In this document: piece after piece, positions 34,659 through 43,891 of the stretch
Layout of the letters: every line of letters begins with the position of its first letter
Numbering within the stretch: position 1 is the first letter of the stretch
From: JAZDOT01 sp043798355
GTDB lineage: Bacteria; Patescibacteriota; Gracilibacteria; Peribacterales; Peribacteraceae
DNA: 64,000 nt
Assembly: GCA_043798355.1 (NCBI GenBank)
Contig: JAZDOT010000010.1
Coordinates: 1-64,000, forward strand
Reading direction: 5' to 3'
Translations under genes and position numbers: made by a program
The notes under the pieces: model-generated
The model's input: the letters and a program-made list of their open reading frames with translations, nothing else
What the model was told of the DNA's origin: nothing
Database searches by the model: none

Positions 34659-37415
34659 ATGGAACACAGAGCATTCACAGCCGTCGAAGTCCTGCTGGCG
34701 GTAGGCATCATCGCCCTGACGTCGGGTATCGCCATTCCCACCTATCGCAACTATCAGATCCGCAATGATCTGGATCTTGCGACCGAACAGGTGATAGCAG
34801 GATTGCGCAGCGCCCAGATTCTCTCGCAGGCGGGGCAGAACGATGCCGAGTGGGGGTATTCCGCCGCCGAAGGCATCCTCTTCCAGGGGGAGTCGTACAT
34901 GCTTCGTGATCCCGAGCAAGATCAGACCTATCCGATTCCGGACACGATCACCGTCGTTGGATTGATGGAAGTGGCATTTTCCCGGGAAGGGCAACCGAGT
35001 GCTACGGGCAGCGTCGTTCTGGAGGCGATGAATGGCGACGCGAGGAGTGTGGAAGTGAACGCAGACGGCGTCGTGTCCTCCACGGCGATTGCGCAGACAG
35101 CGGAGGGCGGTATCGATGCGGGGACAGGAGATGATGACGGGGGGGTGCCGGGGGGTGACAGCGGAGATGACATCGGAACCGGCGCAGGGGACGATGAGAC
35201 GGGAACGGGCGGTGAAGGACAGGAGGAAGTTTCGTGCGAAGACCGCCTCACTCTGTACCCGGATGGCACTCTGGAAACCACCGGAACGGTCGATGTGACA
35301 TTCCGGGTACTCGGTTCCCCGTCGGCGAACAAGGCGGGAGCGCAATCGGTCATTGTCCGAACCGGCGTCAGCTTCGACAATGGTCGCACGTGGACAGACC
35401 TGTTCAGGGGAAAAGAGATCGTGCAAAACGATCAGCAAACGATTGAAAATCTTCCCGCTGGAACACCAGTGGCGCTTCGCGTCATCGGGCGGCAGGGGTG
35501 GCTCTTCAACCGGTCCTATACCTCGCTGGATCGGACGAATCACGTGCTTCTCCTGACGGATGGGGCGGCGCTTCCTTCCTACTCTGCATTCGCCGATACG
35601 GCATCTCTGCAGGCATTCCTCCAGAAGGCGGGCGGAAGCGGCGCGGTCGCTGCACTGGATACGTACAGCGTCGTCATGGTGGCGGAACTGGGAGAGCCCT
35701 CCGCTGTCTCCTCTGATTTCTCCGATGCAGTCATTCTGGTTCAGTTCAATCAAAAACCGGGCAGTTGCGCCCCGTCCGGCGAGTCGCGGTTCAAAGTGGA
35801 GTTCGATCGGCTGGAAAATGGCGGTCCCGGCAATGCCGCCCGTTCCCTCTATGCGGGGCCGCAGGCCATCCGCTACGGCGAATCCCAGTGGATTCCGCTC
35901 AAGGTGAATGGACAGACCATTGTGGATGCCAACCTCGTCGAGGATGTCCCGGGGCTTGCCATCCAGAGAACGGATGGCGCCGTGCGCGTGCTCTCCTATG
36001 GTTCCCATGCGCTCGGAGGGAAAGAGATCGTGGATGCGCGTGTGGTTTTCGAGCAGGCCGAGGTCACAGCCATGACGAACGATACCGGGCAGAATGCTGC
36101 AGAGAATCCGTTCGATCACATCGTGAACGACGGTGCAGACGGAGACGAAGCTACCACGGAAGATGGCAGCGGTGCAGTCCTCTTCCAGACGCGCGTCACG
36201 GCAGCGGACGATGCTCTCTTCATCCATTGGACACCGGTGGCTTCCTCCTCTTCGGTTTCCTCGGTTTCCTCGGCTTCCTCAGCATCTTCGGCTTCCTCCG
36301 AGAACAGCGCCGGTTCCAGCAGCAGCGTCTCGCCGGACCCCTGCGCCGCCGCGTACGTCTTCTCCGAAGACGGGCTTACGTTAAGCGAAGAGGCTGATGT
36401 CACCTTCAATGTCCATGGGTCGTACGGTACGTACGGCGTGCGGGGTCCAAAGATTCAGGTGCGTCTCAGTACCAGTCTGGATGGCGGGCTCACATGGAGG
36501 CCGCTCTTCGGTTCCCGCGCGATCGTTGGCAACGGGCAGGAAAGCATGAGCGACGTTCCCGCGGGGAGCAAAATTCTTCTGAGAGCGGATGGGCGTTATG
36601 GTTGGTTCTTCCAACAGCATGCACAGTCCGATGACCGGACGGGGAGGGTAAAATTCCTGAGGAACGACGATGATGCGCCTTCGACGACCCCGTATCAAAA
36701 CACGCTGCGGCTCCGGAAGTTTTTGAGGGGGCTCCTTCAGAATGGGAAAGTCAAAGTGAGCCAGCGCGAAGTGCTGTCCCTCGTCGAGTTGGGCGATCTC
36801 AACGATGATGCCGACTATCAGGATGTCGTAGTTTCCATCGTTCTCACGAAACCGCAGAGCAAATACATTTGTGTTTCCACAGGAAGCAGCAGTTCAAGGA
36901 GCAGTACTTCCTCGTCCGATTCCGCTTCTTCCGCCGAGGCACAACGCATCGTGTGTCATTATCCTCCCGGGAACAGAAAAAACCCCCAAACACTCGCCAT
37001 CCCCGAGTCCGCGTGGGCTGCACACTGGATGCACGGTGACCGCCCGGGGGCGTGTGAGGAAGACTTGGACGGTGACGGAGTGGCGAACGCCAACGATCTC
37101 TGCCCGAACACCTATACCCCCGAATCCGTGCCGACCGATGGGCTGCTCTTCAATCGCTCTGCGCTCACGGAAGCTGGTTCGATCTTCCGTGAGGGGCCAC
37201 GGAAGAAAATAAGCCAGTACACGTTGAGCGATACCAATGGGTGCAGCTGTGAGCAGCTCCTCGATGTTGCGGAAGGGGTGCGAACGTATCATTTCGAACA
37301 ATTCCCGAAACTCTATCGCAACATGCGCAGCCTCTTCCCGTTCTTCACGACGGGTGCGCGCAAATTCGGTTGTGGCGATGCCATCATGCGGATGGTGAAG
37401 AATACGCAGCTCTAG
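34659..37415 (+). CDS. Giant minor pilin/pilus-tip adhesin candidate
   Basis: 918 residues. The prepilin signal RA-FTAVEVLLAVGII (Ala at -1, Glu at +5) and a helix with SGIAIPTYRNYQIRNDLD open it like a pseudopilin. Then come a Gly/Asp-rich linker (about 155-190), one beta-rich repeat (about 195-330), an unrelated beta region (about 330-520), a Ser-rich linker (about 525-555), a second copy of the repeat (about 565-720; compare FDNGRTWTDLF with LDGGLTWRPLF), a second Ser-rich linker, and a thrombospondin-3-like calcium loop (DLDGDGVANANDLCPNT). About six times a normal pilin, so most likely exposed at the tip. Confidence 0.8.
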   Translation: MEHRAFTAVEVLLAVGIIALTSGIAIPTYRNYQIRNDLDLATEQVIAGLRSAQILSQAGQNDAEWGYSAAEGILFQGESYMLRDPEQDQTYPIPDTITVVGLMEVAFSREGQPSATGSVVLEAMNGDARSVEVNADGVVSSTAIAQTAEGGIDAGTGDDDGGVPGGDSGDDIGTGAGDDETGTGGEGQEEVSCEDRLTLYPDGTLETTGTVDVTFRVLGSPSANKAGAQSVIVRTGVSFDNGRTWTDLFRGKEIVQNDQQTIENLPAGTPVALRVIGRQGWLFNRSYTSLDRTNHVLLLTDGAALPSYSAFADTASLQAFLQKAGGSGAVAALDTYSVVMVAELGEPSAVSSDFSDAVILVQFNQKPGSCAPSGESRFKVEFDRLENGGPGNAARSLYAGPQAIRYGESQWIPLKVNGQTIVDANLVEDVPGLAIQRTDGAVRVLSYGSHALGGKEIVDARVVFEQAEVTAMTNDTGQNAAENPFDHIVNDGADGDEATTEDGSGAVLFQTRVTAADDALFIHWTPVASSSSVSSVSSASSASSASSENSAGSSSSVSPDPCAAAYVFSEDGLTLSEEADVTFNVHGSYGTYGVRGPKIQVRLSTSLDGGLTWRPLFGSRAIVGNGQESMSDVPAGSKILLRADGRYGWFFQQHAQSDDRTGRVKFLRNDDDAPSTTPYQNTLRLRKFLRGLLQNGKVKVSQREVLSLVELGDLNDDADYQDVVVSIVLTKPQSKYICVSTGSSSSRSSTSSSDSASSAEAQRIVCHYPPGNRKNPQTLAIPESAWAAHWMHGDRPGACEEDLDGDGVANANDLCPNTYTPESVPTDGLLFNRSALTEAGSIFREGPRKKISQYTLSDTNGCSCEQLLDVAEGVRTYHFEQFPKLYRNMRSLFPFFTTGARKFGCGDAIMRMVKNTQL

Positions 37416-37461
37416 GAGTGTTGAGGGGCGGATCTCCTTTCTCACCCTTTTCCCTGCTACG

Positions 37462-38925
37462 ATGCGATGCACGGTGTGTATTCTCCTTCCATTGCGGCAG
37501 TCCCATCGGGGATTCCTGCTCCTCGACGTGCTCCTGGGGGCGGCCGTATTCACCGTGATCATTACGGGGGTGGGATGGGCGCTCCTTTCCAGCCAGAGTA
37601 TCGGCATCTGGAGCGGGGATCGTATGCGGGCCATCCCGCTCACGGAGCAGATCATCGAAGCAACGCGGAGTATCCGGGATCGGGATTTTTCTCTGCTCGC
37701 TGCGGGCGTGCACGGGGTGCGTGTAAACGCGCAAGGTCTGTGGGAGTTCTCCGGGACAGGATCCGTTTCATCGGACGGATTCGCAACCGCAGTTTCCATT
37801 ACGCTGCCTTCGGCGGATCAGGCGGACATCGCGGCAACGACCGAGTGGGCGTTCTCGGCGGATCGCAAAGGATCCATAACCCTGCGAACCGTCCTCACGA
37901 ACTGGCGCCAGGAACGGCAGATGGGGGATTGGAGGCACGTTTCCATCGAAGGGTTTTATCTGGATGATGCCTTGCCGGATTTCAGGGATGTTCTCGTGCG
38001 CGGGAATTATGCGTTCGTCACCGGGTCCGCGGACAGCGGCGGGGCGGGACTGTACATTTTTGACATTACAGACCTCGAGCATCCCGAGCGCACCGCCCTC
38101 GGCTTCACGCTCCCCGGAGGGGGATGGCAGATGGCGGCAATCGGGAACATCCTCTATGTCCTGACGGGGAACGAGGGGGGTGAAGTGGCCGCGTACGACA
38201 TCTCCTCCCCTGTCACCCTCTCTTCGGCAAACCTCCTCGGGAACTTCGACATGCCCGGCGGGGCACTCGCCCGTTCCATTGCGCTGTATCAATCGACTCT
38301 TTTTGTGGGGACAACGGAAAACGAAGAAGACGAATTTTATGCATTGGATGTGGTTGATCCTTCAAATATGACACTCCTCGATTCCCTTCCCATCGAAGGT
38401 GGTGTTCTGGACATCAGGCTCCATGATGGATACGCGTACATCGCAAGCTCCCGGGACGTATCCGAACTGATCGTCATCGATATTTTCATTCCGGCGCAGA
38501 TGCGCGATATGGGGGGATTCAATCTCACGGATGTTCCGGACGGAACGACGATCGCAGTGACGGGAACATCGGCGCTCCTCGGCCGCTCCGTGGGAGACGC
38601 CACCGAAGAGCTTGTTCTCTTCGATCTCGCGGCAAATCCGGTGCCCTCTCCTCCTCCTCTGCCGTGGTACCACGATGTCGGCGGGACGGTGAACGGTCTC
38701 ACTATCGATGCGACCGGCCGCTACGCCTTCCTCGCAACGGACTACCTCGAGAAAGAATTTGTTGTCGTGGATCTCCCGACTCTCGTACAGCACGGATATC
38801 CTGTTGAAATTGCGACCTATCATACGGCGAGCGGGAACGGACGCGCAGTTCTCTACGACATCGTGAGAGACAGAGTCTTTTTCGCTACGACCTCCGCGCT
38901 CATCATTTTCATGCCCGCCCCATGA
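37462..38925 (+). CDS. Minor pilin fused to an LVIVD-like beta-propeller
   Basis: 487 residues. The prepilin signal RG-FLLLDVLLGAAVFTVI has Asp at +5 in place of the usual Glu. After a pseudopilin-like helix and stalk (to about 165), repeats of the LVIVD kind occur: GLYIFDITDLEHPERTA, EFYALDVVDPSNMTLLDSL and ELIVIDIFIPAQMRDM, predicted to fold as a propeller. Same operon as the tip candidate and coupled to the next gene by 4 bp (ATGA). Such propellers often bind proteins or glycans; the ligand is unknown. Confidence 0.78.
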   Translation: MRCTVCILLPLRQSHRGFLLLDVLLGAAVFTVIITGVGWALLSSQSIGIWSGDRMRAIPLTEQIIEATRSIRDRDFSLLAAGVHGVRVNAQGLWEFSGTGSVSSDGFATAVSITLPSADQADIAATTEWAFSADRKGSITLRTVLTNWRQERQMGDWRHVSIEGFYLDDALPDFRDVLVRGNYAFVTGSADSGGAGLYIFDITDLEHPERTALGFTLPGGGWQMAAIGNILYVLTGNEGGEVAAYDISSPVTLSSANLLGNFDMPGGALARSIALYQSTLFVGTTENEEDEFYALDVVDPSNMTLLDSLPIEGGVLDIRLHDGYAYIASSRDVSELIVIDIFIPAQMRDMGGFNLTDVPDGTTIAVTGTSALLGRSVGDATEELVLFDLAANPVPSPPPLPWYHDVGGTVNGLTIDATGRYAFLATDYLEKEFVVVDLPTLVQHGYPVEIATYHTASGNGRAVLYDIVRDRVFFATTSALIIFMPAP

Positions 38926-39371
38926 CGGCCGCCACCCGAAGAAACGGCTATGTCTTCCTCATGAGTGTTCTCTTCATCGGGGCCATTGCGACGGCGGTCG
39001 CGTCGACATCGCTCCTCCTCGGGTGGATGGAAATGCGTGACAGCCGTGTATTTGAGCGCTCCAGCCGGGCATTTCTTCTCGCGCAGAATTGCGCCGATCG
39101 GGGGGTCATGGAACTGTTCAATGACAACGCATTTGTCGGCGGTACAACCGTCACGACCGAAGACGGTGAGTGTTCCATTCTTCTTACGGGCGGATCAGGG
39201 AATGAAAACAGAACGCTCTGTGCGGAAGGAGTGAGCGGGGGGGCAGTGAAACGGCTGGAAATCGTGTTGCAACGGATTCTCCCGTCCGTTCATGTCCTTG
39301 CATGGAGGGAGGTCAGTCACTTCACCCTCTGTTCCTACGCCCCCGATTTCTCTTCAGCCGCATCGGAATGA
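38922..39371 (+). CDS. PilX/PulK-like minor pilin
   Basis: 149 residues. NG-YVFLMSVLFIGAIATAV has a Gly before a hydrophobic helix but Met at +5, and the later SRAFLLAQNCADRGVMEL resembles the PilX/GspK type of helix. It overlaps the upstream gene by 4 bp and the next one likewise. The remaining 80 residues are a small globular domain with several Cys. Confidence 0.7.
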   Translation: MTAATRRNGYVFLMSVLFIGAIATAVASTSLLLGWMEMRDSRVFERSSRAFLLAQNCADRGVMELFNDNAFVGGTTVTTEDGECSILLTGGSGNENRTLCAEGVSGGAVKRLEIVLQRILPSVHVLAWREVSHFTLCSYAPDFSSAASE

Positions 39372-40012
39372 GAAGAACCCCTCTCCGAGATCGGGCAGGG
39401 ACATCTCTCGTGGAACTCATCCTCTTTCTCGGATTCTTCGCCGCCTGCGCCGGCGCGGTCTTCTCAGTTCTCGCATTTACGAATGAGCAGCGCTTGCGGC
39501 AGCAGATTGCAGCATACGTTGATCAACAGGGAACCCAGCTTCTTTCCGTGCTCACGCGGCGCGTGCGCGGTGCGGAACATATCCTGTGGCCGGAAACAGG
39601 CACATCGAGCACGGTTCTGATGCTGCAGATGGGAGATGCCTCTCTTCATCCGACCGTGATCGCGCTCCAGAGCGGAGCGCTCCTCCTCATTGAGCGTGAT
39701 CATCAGCAGATTCTGAGCCCCGAGAATATGGTGATCAGTCACTTCTCTGTCCGCAACACATCCGTTGCCCTGTCAGGTCAGAGCGCGCTTCTGTCGTTCC
39801 GTGCAGAGCGCACCATTGCGTTCCCGGGGATAAGGCCGTTTTCCCGGACATTTGAGACGGTCATCGCGCTGTTTCCCAATCATGTGGCGGCAGGGGACGA
39901 GTGTGGATGTCCCCTGCCCGCGTGCGAAGAGGGGAGATTCCATTGGAACATCTGTACAGATGGGATATGTTCCGAATCCCCCATCGAGATTTTCTGCACA
40001 TGCTGTGGTTAA
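39368..40012 (+). CDS. Minor pilin (PilW/GspJ-like)
   Basis: 214 residues from the ATG that overlaps the previous stop (ATGA). The prepilin signal is RAG-TSLVELILFLGFFA with Glu at +5, then a long helix (NEQRLRQQIAAYVDQQGTQLL) and a beta domain. A Cys-rich tail (CGCPLPACEEG, CTCCG) may be disulfide-bonded. An upstream ATG in frame would add an unconserved stretch that overlaps the previous gene. Confidence 0.75.
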   Translation: MRRTPLRDRAGTSLVELILFLGFFAACAGAVFSVLAFTNEQRLRQQIAAYVDQQGTQLLSVLTRRVRGAEHILWPETGTSSTVLMLQMGDASLHPTVIALQSGALLLIERDHQQILSPENMVISHFSVRNTSVALSGQSALLSFRAERTIAFPGIRPFSRTFETVIALFPNHVAAGDECGCPLPACEEGRFHWNICTDGICSESPIEIFCTCCG

Positions 40013-40144
40013 AAAGAGGCAATAAACCTTTCTTTCGTGTCGTCAATACAAACCGCCTTATTGAACAAAATATTTGTTACAATTCCTGCTTGTAGTTGAG
40101 CCCTTCGTGCTCTTCTTCCCATTTCCCTTCCCCCACTTCTTCTT

Positions 40145-40606
40145 ATGAAAAACCGTTTCACCAAAGGAGGATTCACGCTCATTGAGCTCCTTCTCGTCAT
40201 CGGGATCATCGCGATCCTGGCTTCCATCGTCATTGTGGCGATCAATCCGACCAAGCAACTCGGCGATGCACGCGATGCTTCGCGCAGGTCGGATGTGAAC
40301 ACCATTCTCAATGCGGTCTATCAGTACGCCATCGATCACAACGGCAAGCTGCCCGGTGATAACACGGATCCCAAGCAGATTACGACGGATTACAAGGGGA
40401 TCTGCCGCACGACGGAGACTGCTGACTGTACGGGGCTCGCCCGCCTGCACGCTCTCTCGGGCGCCTACCTCGTTGCTCTCCCCGTGGATCCGCAGGAAGA
40501 CGACCTCAACAAGACCGGTTACGAGATCAAGAAAGACGCGAACGGCCGCGTCTCGGTCAAAGCGACCGCTCCGGAAATCGCCACCTCCATCGAGGTGACG
40601 CGCTGA
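40145..40606 (+). CDS. Type IV major pilin candidate
   Basis: 153 residues. The classic prepilin signal KGG-FTLIELLLVIGIIAILA with Glu at +5 and the following VAINPTKQLGDARDASRRSDV are typical of Gram-positive-type and CPR pilins. It has a T-rich leader after a possible TACAAT box (40076-40081) and a strong terminator after the stop, so it can be expressed on its own, as expected for a major subunit. Confidence 0.9.
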   Translation: MKNRFTKGGFTLIELLLVIGIIAILASIVIVAINPTKQLGDARDASRRSDVNTILNAVYQYAIDHNGKLPGDNTDPKQITTDYKGICRTTETADCTGLARLHALSGAYLVALPVDPQEDDLNKTGYEIKKDANGRVSVKATAPEIATSIEVTR

Positions 40607-40616
40607 TCGAGAACTG

Positions 40617-40648
40617 TAAAAGCCCCGGATAGCCGGGGCTTTTTTTAT
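40617..40648. terminator. Strong intrinsic terminator between pilin and glycosyltransferase
   Basis: AGCCCCGG (40621-40628) pairs with CCGGGGCT (40633-40640) around ATAG, flanked by four A and seven T. Works in both directions for the convergent genes. Confidence 0.93.
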
Positions 40649-40657
40649 AATTTTTTC

Positions 40658-41758
40658 TCATCGTCCTGTTGTGTTTTGCACGATCTCAAGGATGCTCTCG
40701 CGAAAGCGCCGGGAGGAAAAACGCTCTGCGTGAGTGCGGATGCTCAAAGGGTCGAAGGAAGTCTTTTCGAAGCGCGCCAGCGCGTCACGGAAAGAGGGGA
40801 GCGTTTGCTCGGAAAAGAGGATGCCGGTCAGATCGTCGCGTACGGCATCCAGCACCCCTCCCCTTGCAAAAGCGATGACAGGCGTTCCGCAAGCCTGGGC
40901 TTCGAGAGGGACGATGCCCGCATCTTCGTGCTGGGGGAACAGGAGTGCGCGCGCGTGAGCATAGAGGCGGGGTAGATCCTCCTCGGGAACGAATCCGAGG
41001 AAGCGGACCGTACTCCCTGCCATCCGGCGCAGCCGTCTCTCTTCCGGGCCTGTTCCCGCAATCGTGATGGGGAGACCGTACGTGTTTGCATACGTAATGA
41101 GAAAGTCGAATCGCTTATAGGGCACGAGTCTCCCGATGGCAAGGTAAGGGTGATTTTGCTGATCGCGTCTGGAGGGGAGGGGGAAAGCGAAGAAGCGGTC
41201 ATGTGCCGGAGGAGGAATGACGACGCTCTCCCGGCGGTAGATTTCACGAATGCGATTTTGCGTTGATCCGGAATTCGCAAGGAAAACATCGGTGCGTTTC
41301 GCCGTTGTCATGTCCCATCGTCGCATGCCCTTCAGGAATTTTTTAACCGGTCGTTGCAGCGGGCGGGGGATGCGGAAATCGACGAGATACTCTGCTTCCA
41401 TCTCCCATGCGTAGCGCATGGGCGTATGACAGTAACAGATATGCACTGCATCGCCGGGGGGGATGATTCCCTTTCCGACGGCGTGGGATGAACTGATGAT
41501 GACGTCGTATCCACGCAGGTCGATCGCCTCCATGGCCATGGGCATCCAGGGCAGGAGGATGCGGTGTTGCCGGAGAAGCGAAAAAGGGAACTGGAGTGCG
41601 GAAACGCGGATATCTGCGTTGGCAAGCGGACCCAGTGCGGACTTGCGCGCAACGGTGGTGAAGACGGGAGCATCCGGCCAGAGTTTAAGTAACTCGGCGA
41701 TGACGTGCTCAGCGCCAGCGAAGAGGGGAAGCCAATCGGCGACGAGTGCGACGCGCAT
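40658..41758 (-). CDS. GT4-family glycosyltransferase
   Basis: 366 residues, GT-B fold. MRVALVADWLPLFAGAEHV opens the acceptor domain, YCHTPMRYAWE is frequent in bacterial mannosyl- and rhamnosyltransferases, and EDAGIVPLEAQACGTPVIAF is the donor-site E-x7-E motif. It probably adds sugars to a surface glycan. The start is set by TACGCT (41765-41770) ending 6 nt before the ATG; a longer frame adds 24 unlikely residues. Confidence 0.87.
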   Translation of the reverse strand: MRVALVADWLPLFAGAEHVIAELLKLWPDAPVFTTVARKSALGPLANADIRVSALQFPFSLLRQHRILLPWMPMAMEAIDLRGYDVIISSSHAVGKGIIPPGDAVHICYCHTPMRYAWEMEAEYLVDFRIPRPLQRPVKKFLKGMRRWDMTTAKRTDVFLANSGSTQNRIREIYRRESVVIPPPAHDRFFAFPLPSRRDQQNHPYLAIGRLVPYKRFDFLITYANTYGLPITIAGTGPEERRLRRMAGSTVRFLGFVPEEDLPRLYAHARALLFPQHEDAGIVPLEAQACGTPVIAFARGGVLDAVRDDLTGILFSEQTLPSFRDALARFEKTSFDPLSIRTHAERFSSRRFRESILEIVQNTTGR

Positions 41759-41944
41759 GGAGAGAGCGTACAGCGGAGAGCCGTCTTCTGTCAGCCTTTC
41801 GTCATGGGCGGAAAGATAAATACTTCGCAATACGAAGACTTACCTCTTATCACTTACTTGTCCCTCGAAGCCGTATTATCTCTTGCGTATCCAAGGGGAA
41901 CCATTGGTACACACACGAGCGGGGAAACAGTATAGTGGCTGGCG

Positions 41945-42862
41945 ATGACACTGAGACCGGCACGTCCTCTGCCGCGCCGCTTCCGACGTCCCATTGCTCC
42001 GCGTACGCGGCAATTCATTTTGCATCAGCATGCATCACGGAAGAATCTTTTTTGGAAGGAGTGGATGCGCCGGTCAATGCGGCTGCTCCGGTTCCGGTGG
42101 ACGAAAGCGTGGGAAATGCTCCTTTTCTGGGGGGGGATGAGCACGGTCATCCTCATGGTGTTTTCCCTCGCTCTTCTCATCTTCTCCCCTATTGTGCACG
42201 TGCGGGAGATCAGCATCGTCCGGACGACCAGTCGCCTCGATGTCGAACAGATCCAACAGGCGCTCACCCCTATGTTCGGGAGGAATCTCTTCTTCCTCTC
42301 CTCCCGTGAAGTGGAAGCAATCATTGTCCGGATCCTTCCGGATGCTGAGACCATTCAGGTCGGAAAAAAGTATCCGTCCCACCTCACAGTTCGCATCGGA
42401 CTCCAGCCGCTTGTGGCACGCCTGCATATCGTCCACCCCGATGTTCCCGAAATAACCGCGGGTACAGGCGCCATCACAGATTTTCTTACAGCCGGGGGTA
42501 TTACAATCACAGCCCCCCTGGGCGCCGAAGGGGATTTGCCACTCCTGTACATTGATGACTGGGGGGTGCGTCCCGTCTCCGGCGTGCGTCTCCTTTCCCC
42601 CGTTTTCCTGAAAAAGATGGTGCAGGCGGAAAAGCTTCTGTCTGAGCAGTTCGGAGCACGCATCACGCGCAGAACAATTTTCGTGCGCTCGCAGGAATTC
42701 CATGTACAGGTGAATGACGCATTCGAACTCTGGTTCGATACGTACGGATCCTCTATAGATGCGCAACTTGCTCGCTATCGTGCATTTTTGCAATCAGTCA
42801 ATGTGCAGGAGGTGAAACAGTACGTCGATCTGCGTCTATCCGATCGGGTCGTATACCGGTAA
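41945..42862 (+). CDS. ftsQ: FtsQ/DivIB-like division protein
   Basis: 305 residues: a basic cytoplasmic N-terminus (about 1-60), one membrane segment (GGMSTVILMVFSLALLIF), then a POTRA-like domain (VHVREISIVRTTSRLDVEQI, FGRNLFFLSSREVEAII) and a beta domain. This layout and sequence fit FtsQ/DivIB, which bridges the divisome. It is followed by cell-wall enzymes but not by ftsA/ftsZ, so confidence is moderate. TATAGT (41931-41936) ends 8 nt before the ATG. Confidence 0.72.
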   Translation: MTLRPARPLPRRFRRPIAPRTRQFILHQHASRKNLFWKEWMRRSMRLLRFRWTKAWEMLLFWGGMSTVILMVFSLALLIFSPIVHVREISIVRTTSRLDVEQIQQALTPMFGRNLFFLSSREVEAIIVRILPDAETIQVGKKYPSHLTVRIGLQPLVARLHIVHPDVPEITAGTGAITDFLTAGGITITAPLGAEGDLPLLYIDDWGVRPVSGVRLLSPVFLKKMVQAEKLLSEQFGARITRRTIFVRSQEFHVQVNDAFELWFDTYGSSIDAQLARYRAFLQSVNVQEVKQYVDLRLSDRVVYR

Positions 42863-42898
42863 AACTTCTCAGGGATTGGGAATGGCTATGCATTGCGA

Positions 42899-42935
42899 AG
42901 TACTCATAACTCATAACCCATACCTCATAACCCGG
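42899..42935. repeat. CTCATAACC-type repeat
   Basis: Four imperfect 7-9-nt units between the ftsQ-like and carboxypeptidase genes; another short-period repeat type. Confidence 0.7.
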
Positions 42936-43021
42936 CATGACCTTGACGAAACGCAAAGTTTCACTAAGAAAACTCTCCTTCACCCTTCACCTCCGGCTGA
43001 ATTCTCCGTAAAATCGACAGG

Positions 43022-43879
43022 ATGGTTCAGTCGATCCTGGCGGCGCTCCTCCTCGGCATCGTCCCTTTGCCCGTTCTTCCTTCCGGGCAGGTCGCGTCGC
43101 TGCGGACACTCAGTATCACTCCACCGGCCGAACAGATCGCCATTGCCGAGCGGCTCTCCGCATCGGGAGTTGTCGTTCTCGACGTTGCCGGCGGGAAGCG
43201 TGTCTACGAGAAGCAGGGGGATGTCCCGCGCCCCATGGCGAGTCTGACGAAAATCATGACGGCGCTCCTCATCGCAGAAAACCATTCCATGGACGAAGTG
43301 GTGACCGTGCCCGAGAGTGCTACGCAGGTGGAAGGGAATCGCGTGTACCTGCAACAGGGGGAGCAGTTTACCATGGGGGATCTCCTCTCCGCTCTCCTCA
43401 TTGCATCGGCGAACGACGCTGCTGCGGTACTCGCCATTCACCACAGCGGATCACTTCCCGCATTCGTAGAGGCCATGAATGCCCGTGCGCATGCTCTGGG
43501 GATGAAATCCACACAGTACGCAAATCCGATGGGACTGGATAGCGCGCAGCAATGGGCCACGCCGCAGGATTTGGCATGGCTCACAGCGTTCGCTCTGCGT
43601 TCCCCCGAGATTCGTCTTCGCATGGGGCAGAGAGGTGACCGGATCCTGAGTTTGGGGGGTCGTTCTCTCGCGCTTACGCACACCCATGCTCTCCTCCATA
43701 CCCACCCCCCCACCGTTCTGGCCGGGAAGACCGGGACGACGAATGTCGCCAAGGAGTGTCTCATCTCGCTCGTCGAGAGCGGGGGGAAGACGTACATCAT
43801 CGTCTTGCTCCGTTCCGATGCGCGGTACCGTGATACCGGTCTGATTCTGGATGCTCTCCAATCAGTTTCCCCCCTCTAA
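43022..43879 (+). CDS. D-alanyl-D-alanine carboxypeptidase (peptidase S11)
   Basis: Trims the terminal D-Ala of peptidoglycan stem peptides. 285 residues with a signal peptide (1-23, ending LPSGQVAS) and the three penicillin-binding motifs: SLTK in MASLTKIMTALLIA, SAN in IASANDAAAVLA, and KTG in AGKTGTTNVAK. TAAAAT (43009-43014) ends 7 nt before the ATG. The 3' neighbour is an M23 peptidase, so this is a small cell-wall operon. Confidence 0.93.
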   Translation: MVQSILAALLLGIVPLPVLPSGQVASLRTLSITPPAEQIAIAERLSASGVVVLDVAGGKRVYEKQGDVPRPMASLTKIMTALLIAENHSMDEVVTVPESATQVEGNRVYLQQGEQFTMGDLLSALLIASANDAAAVLAIHHSGSLPAFVEAMNARAHALGMKSTQYANPMGLDSAQQWATPQDLAWLTAFALRSPEIRLRMGQRGDRILSLGGRSLALTHTHALLHTHPPTVLAGKTGTTNVAKECLISLVESGGKTYIIVLLRSDARYRDTGLILDALQSVSPL

Positions 43880-43891
43880 AGGGTTTCCCCG

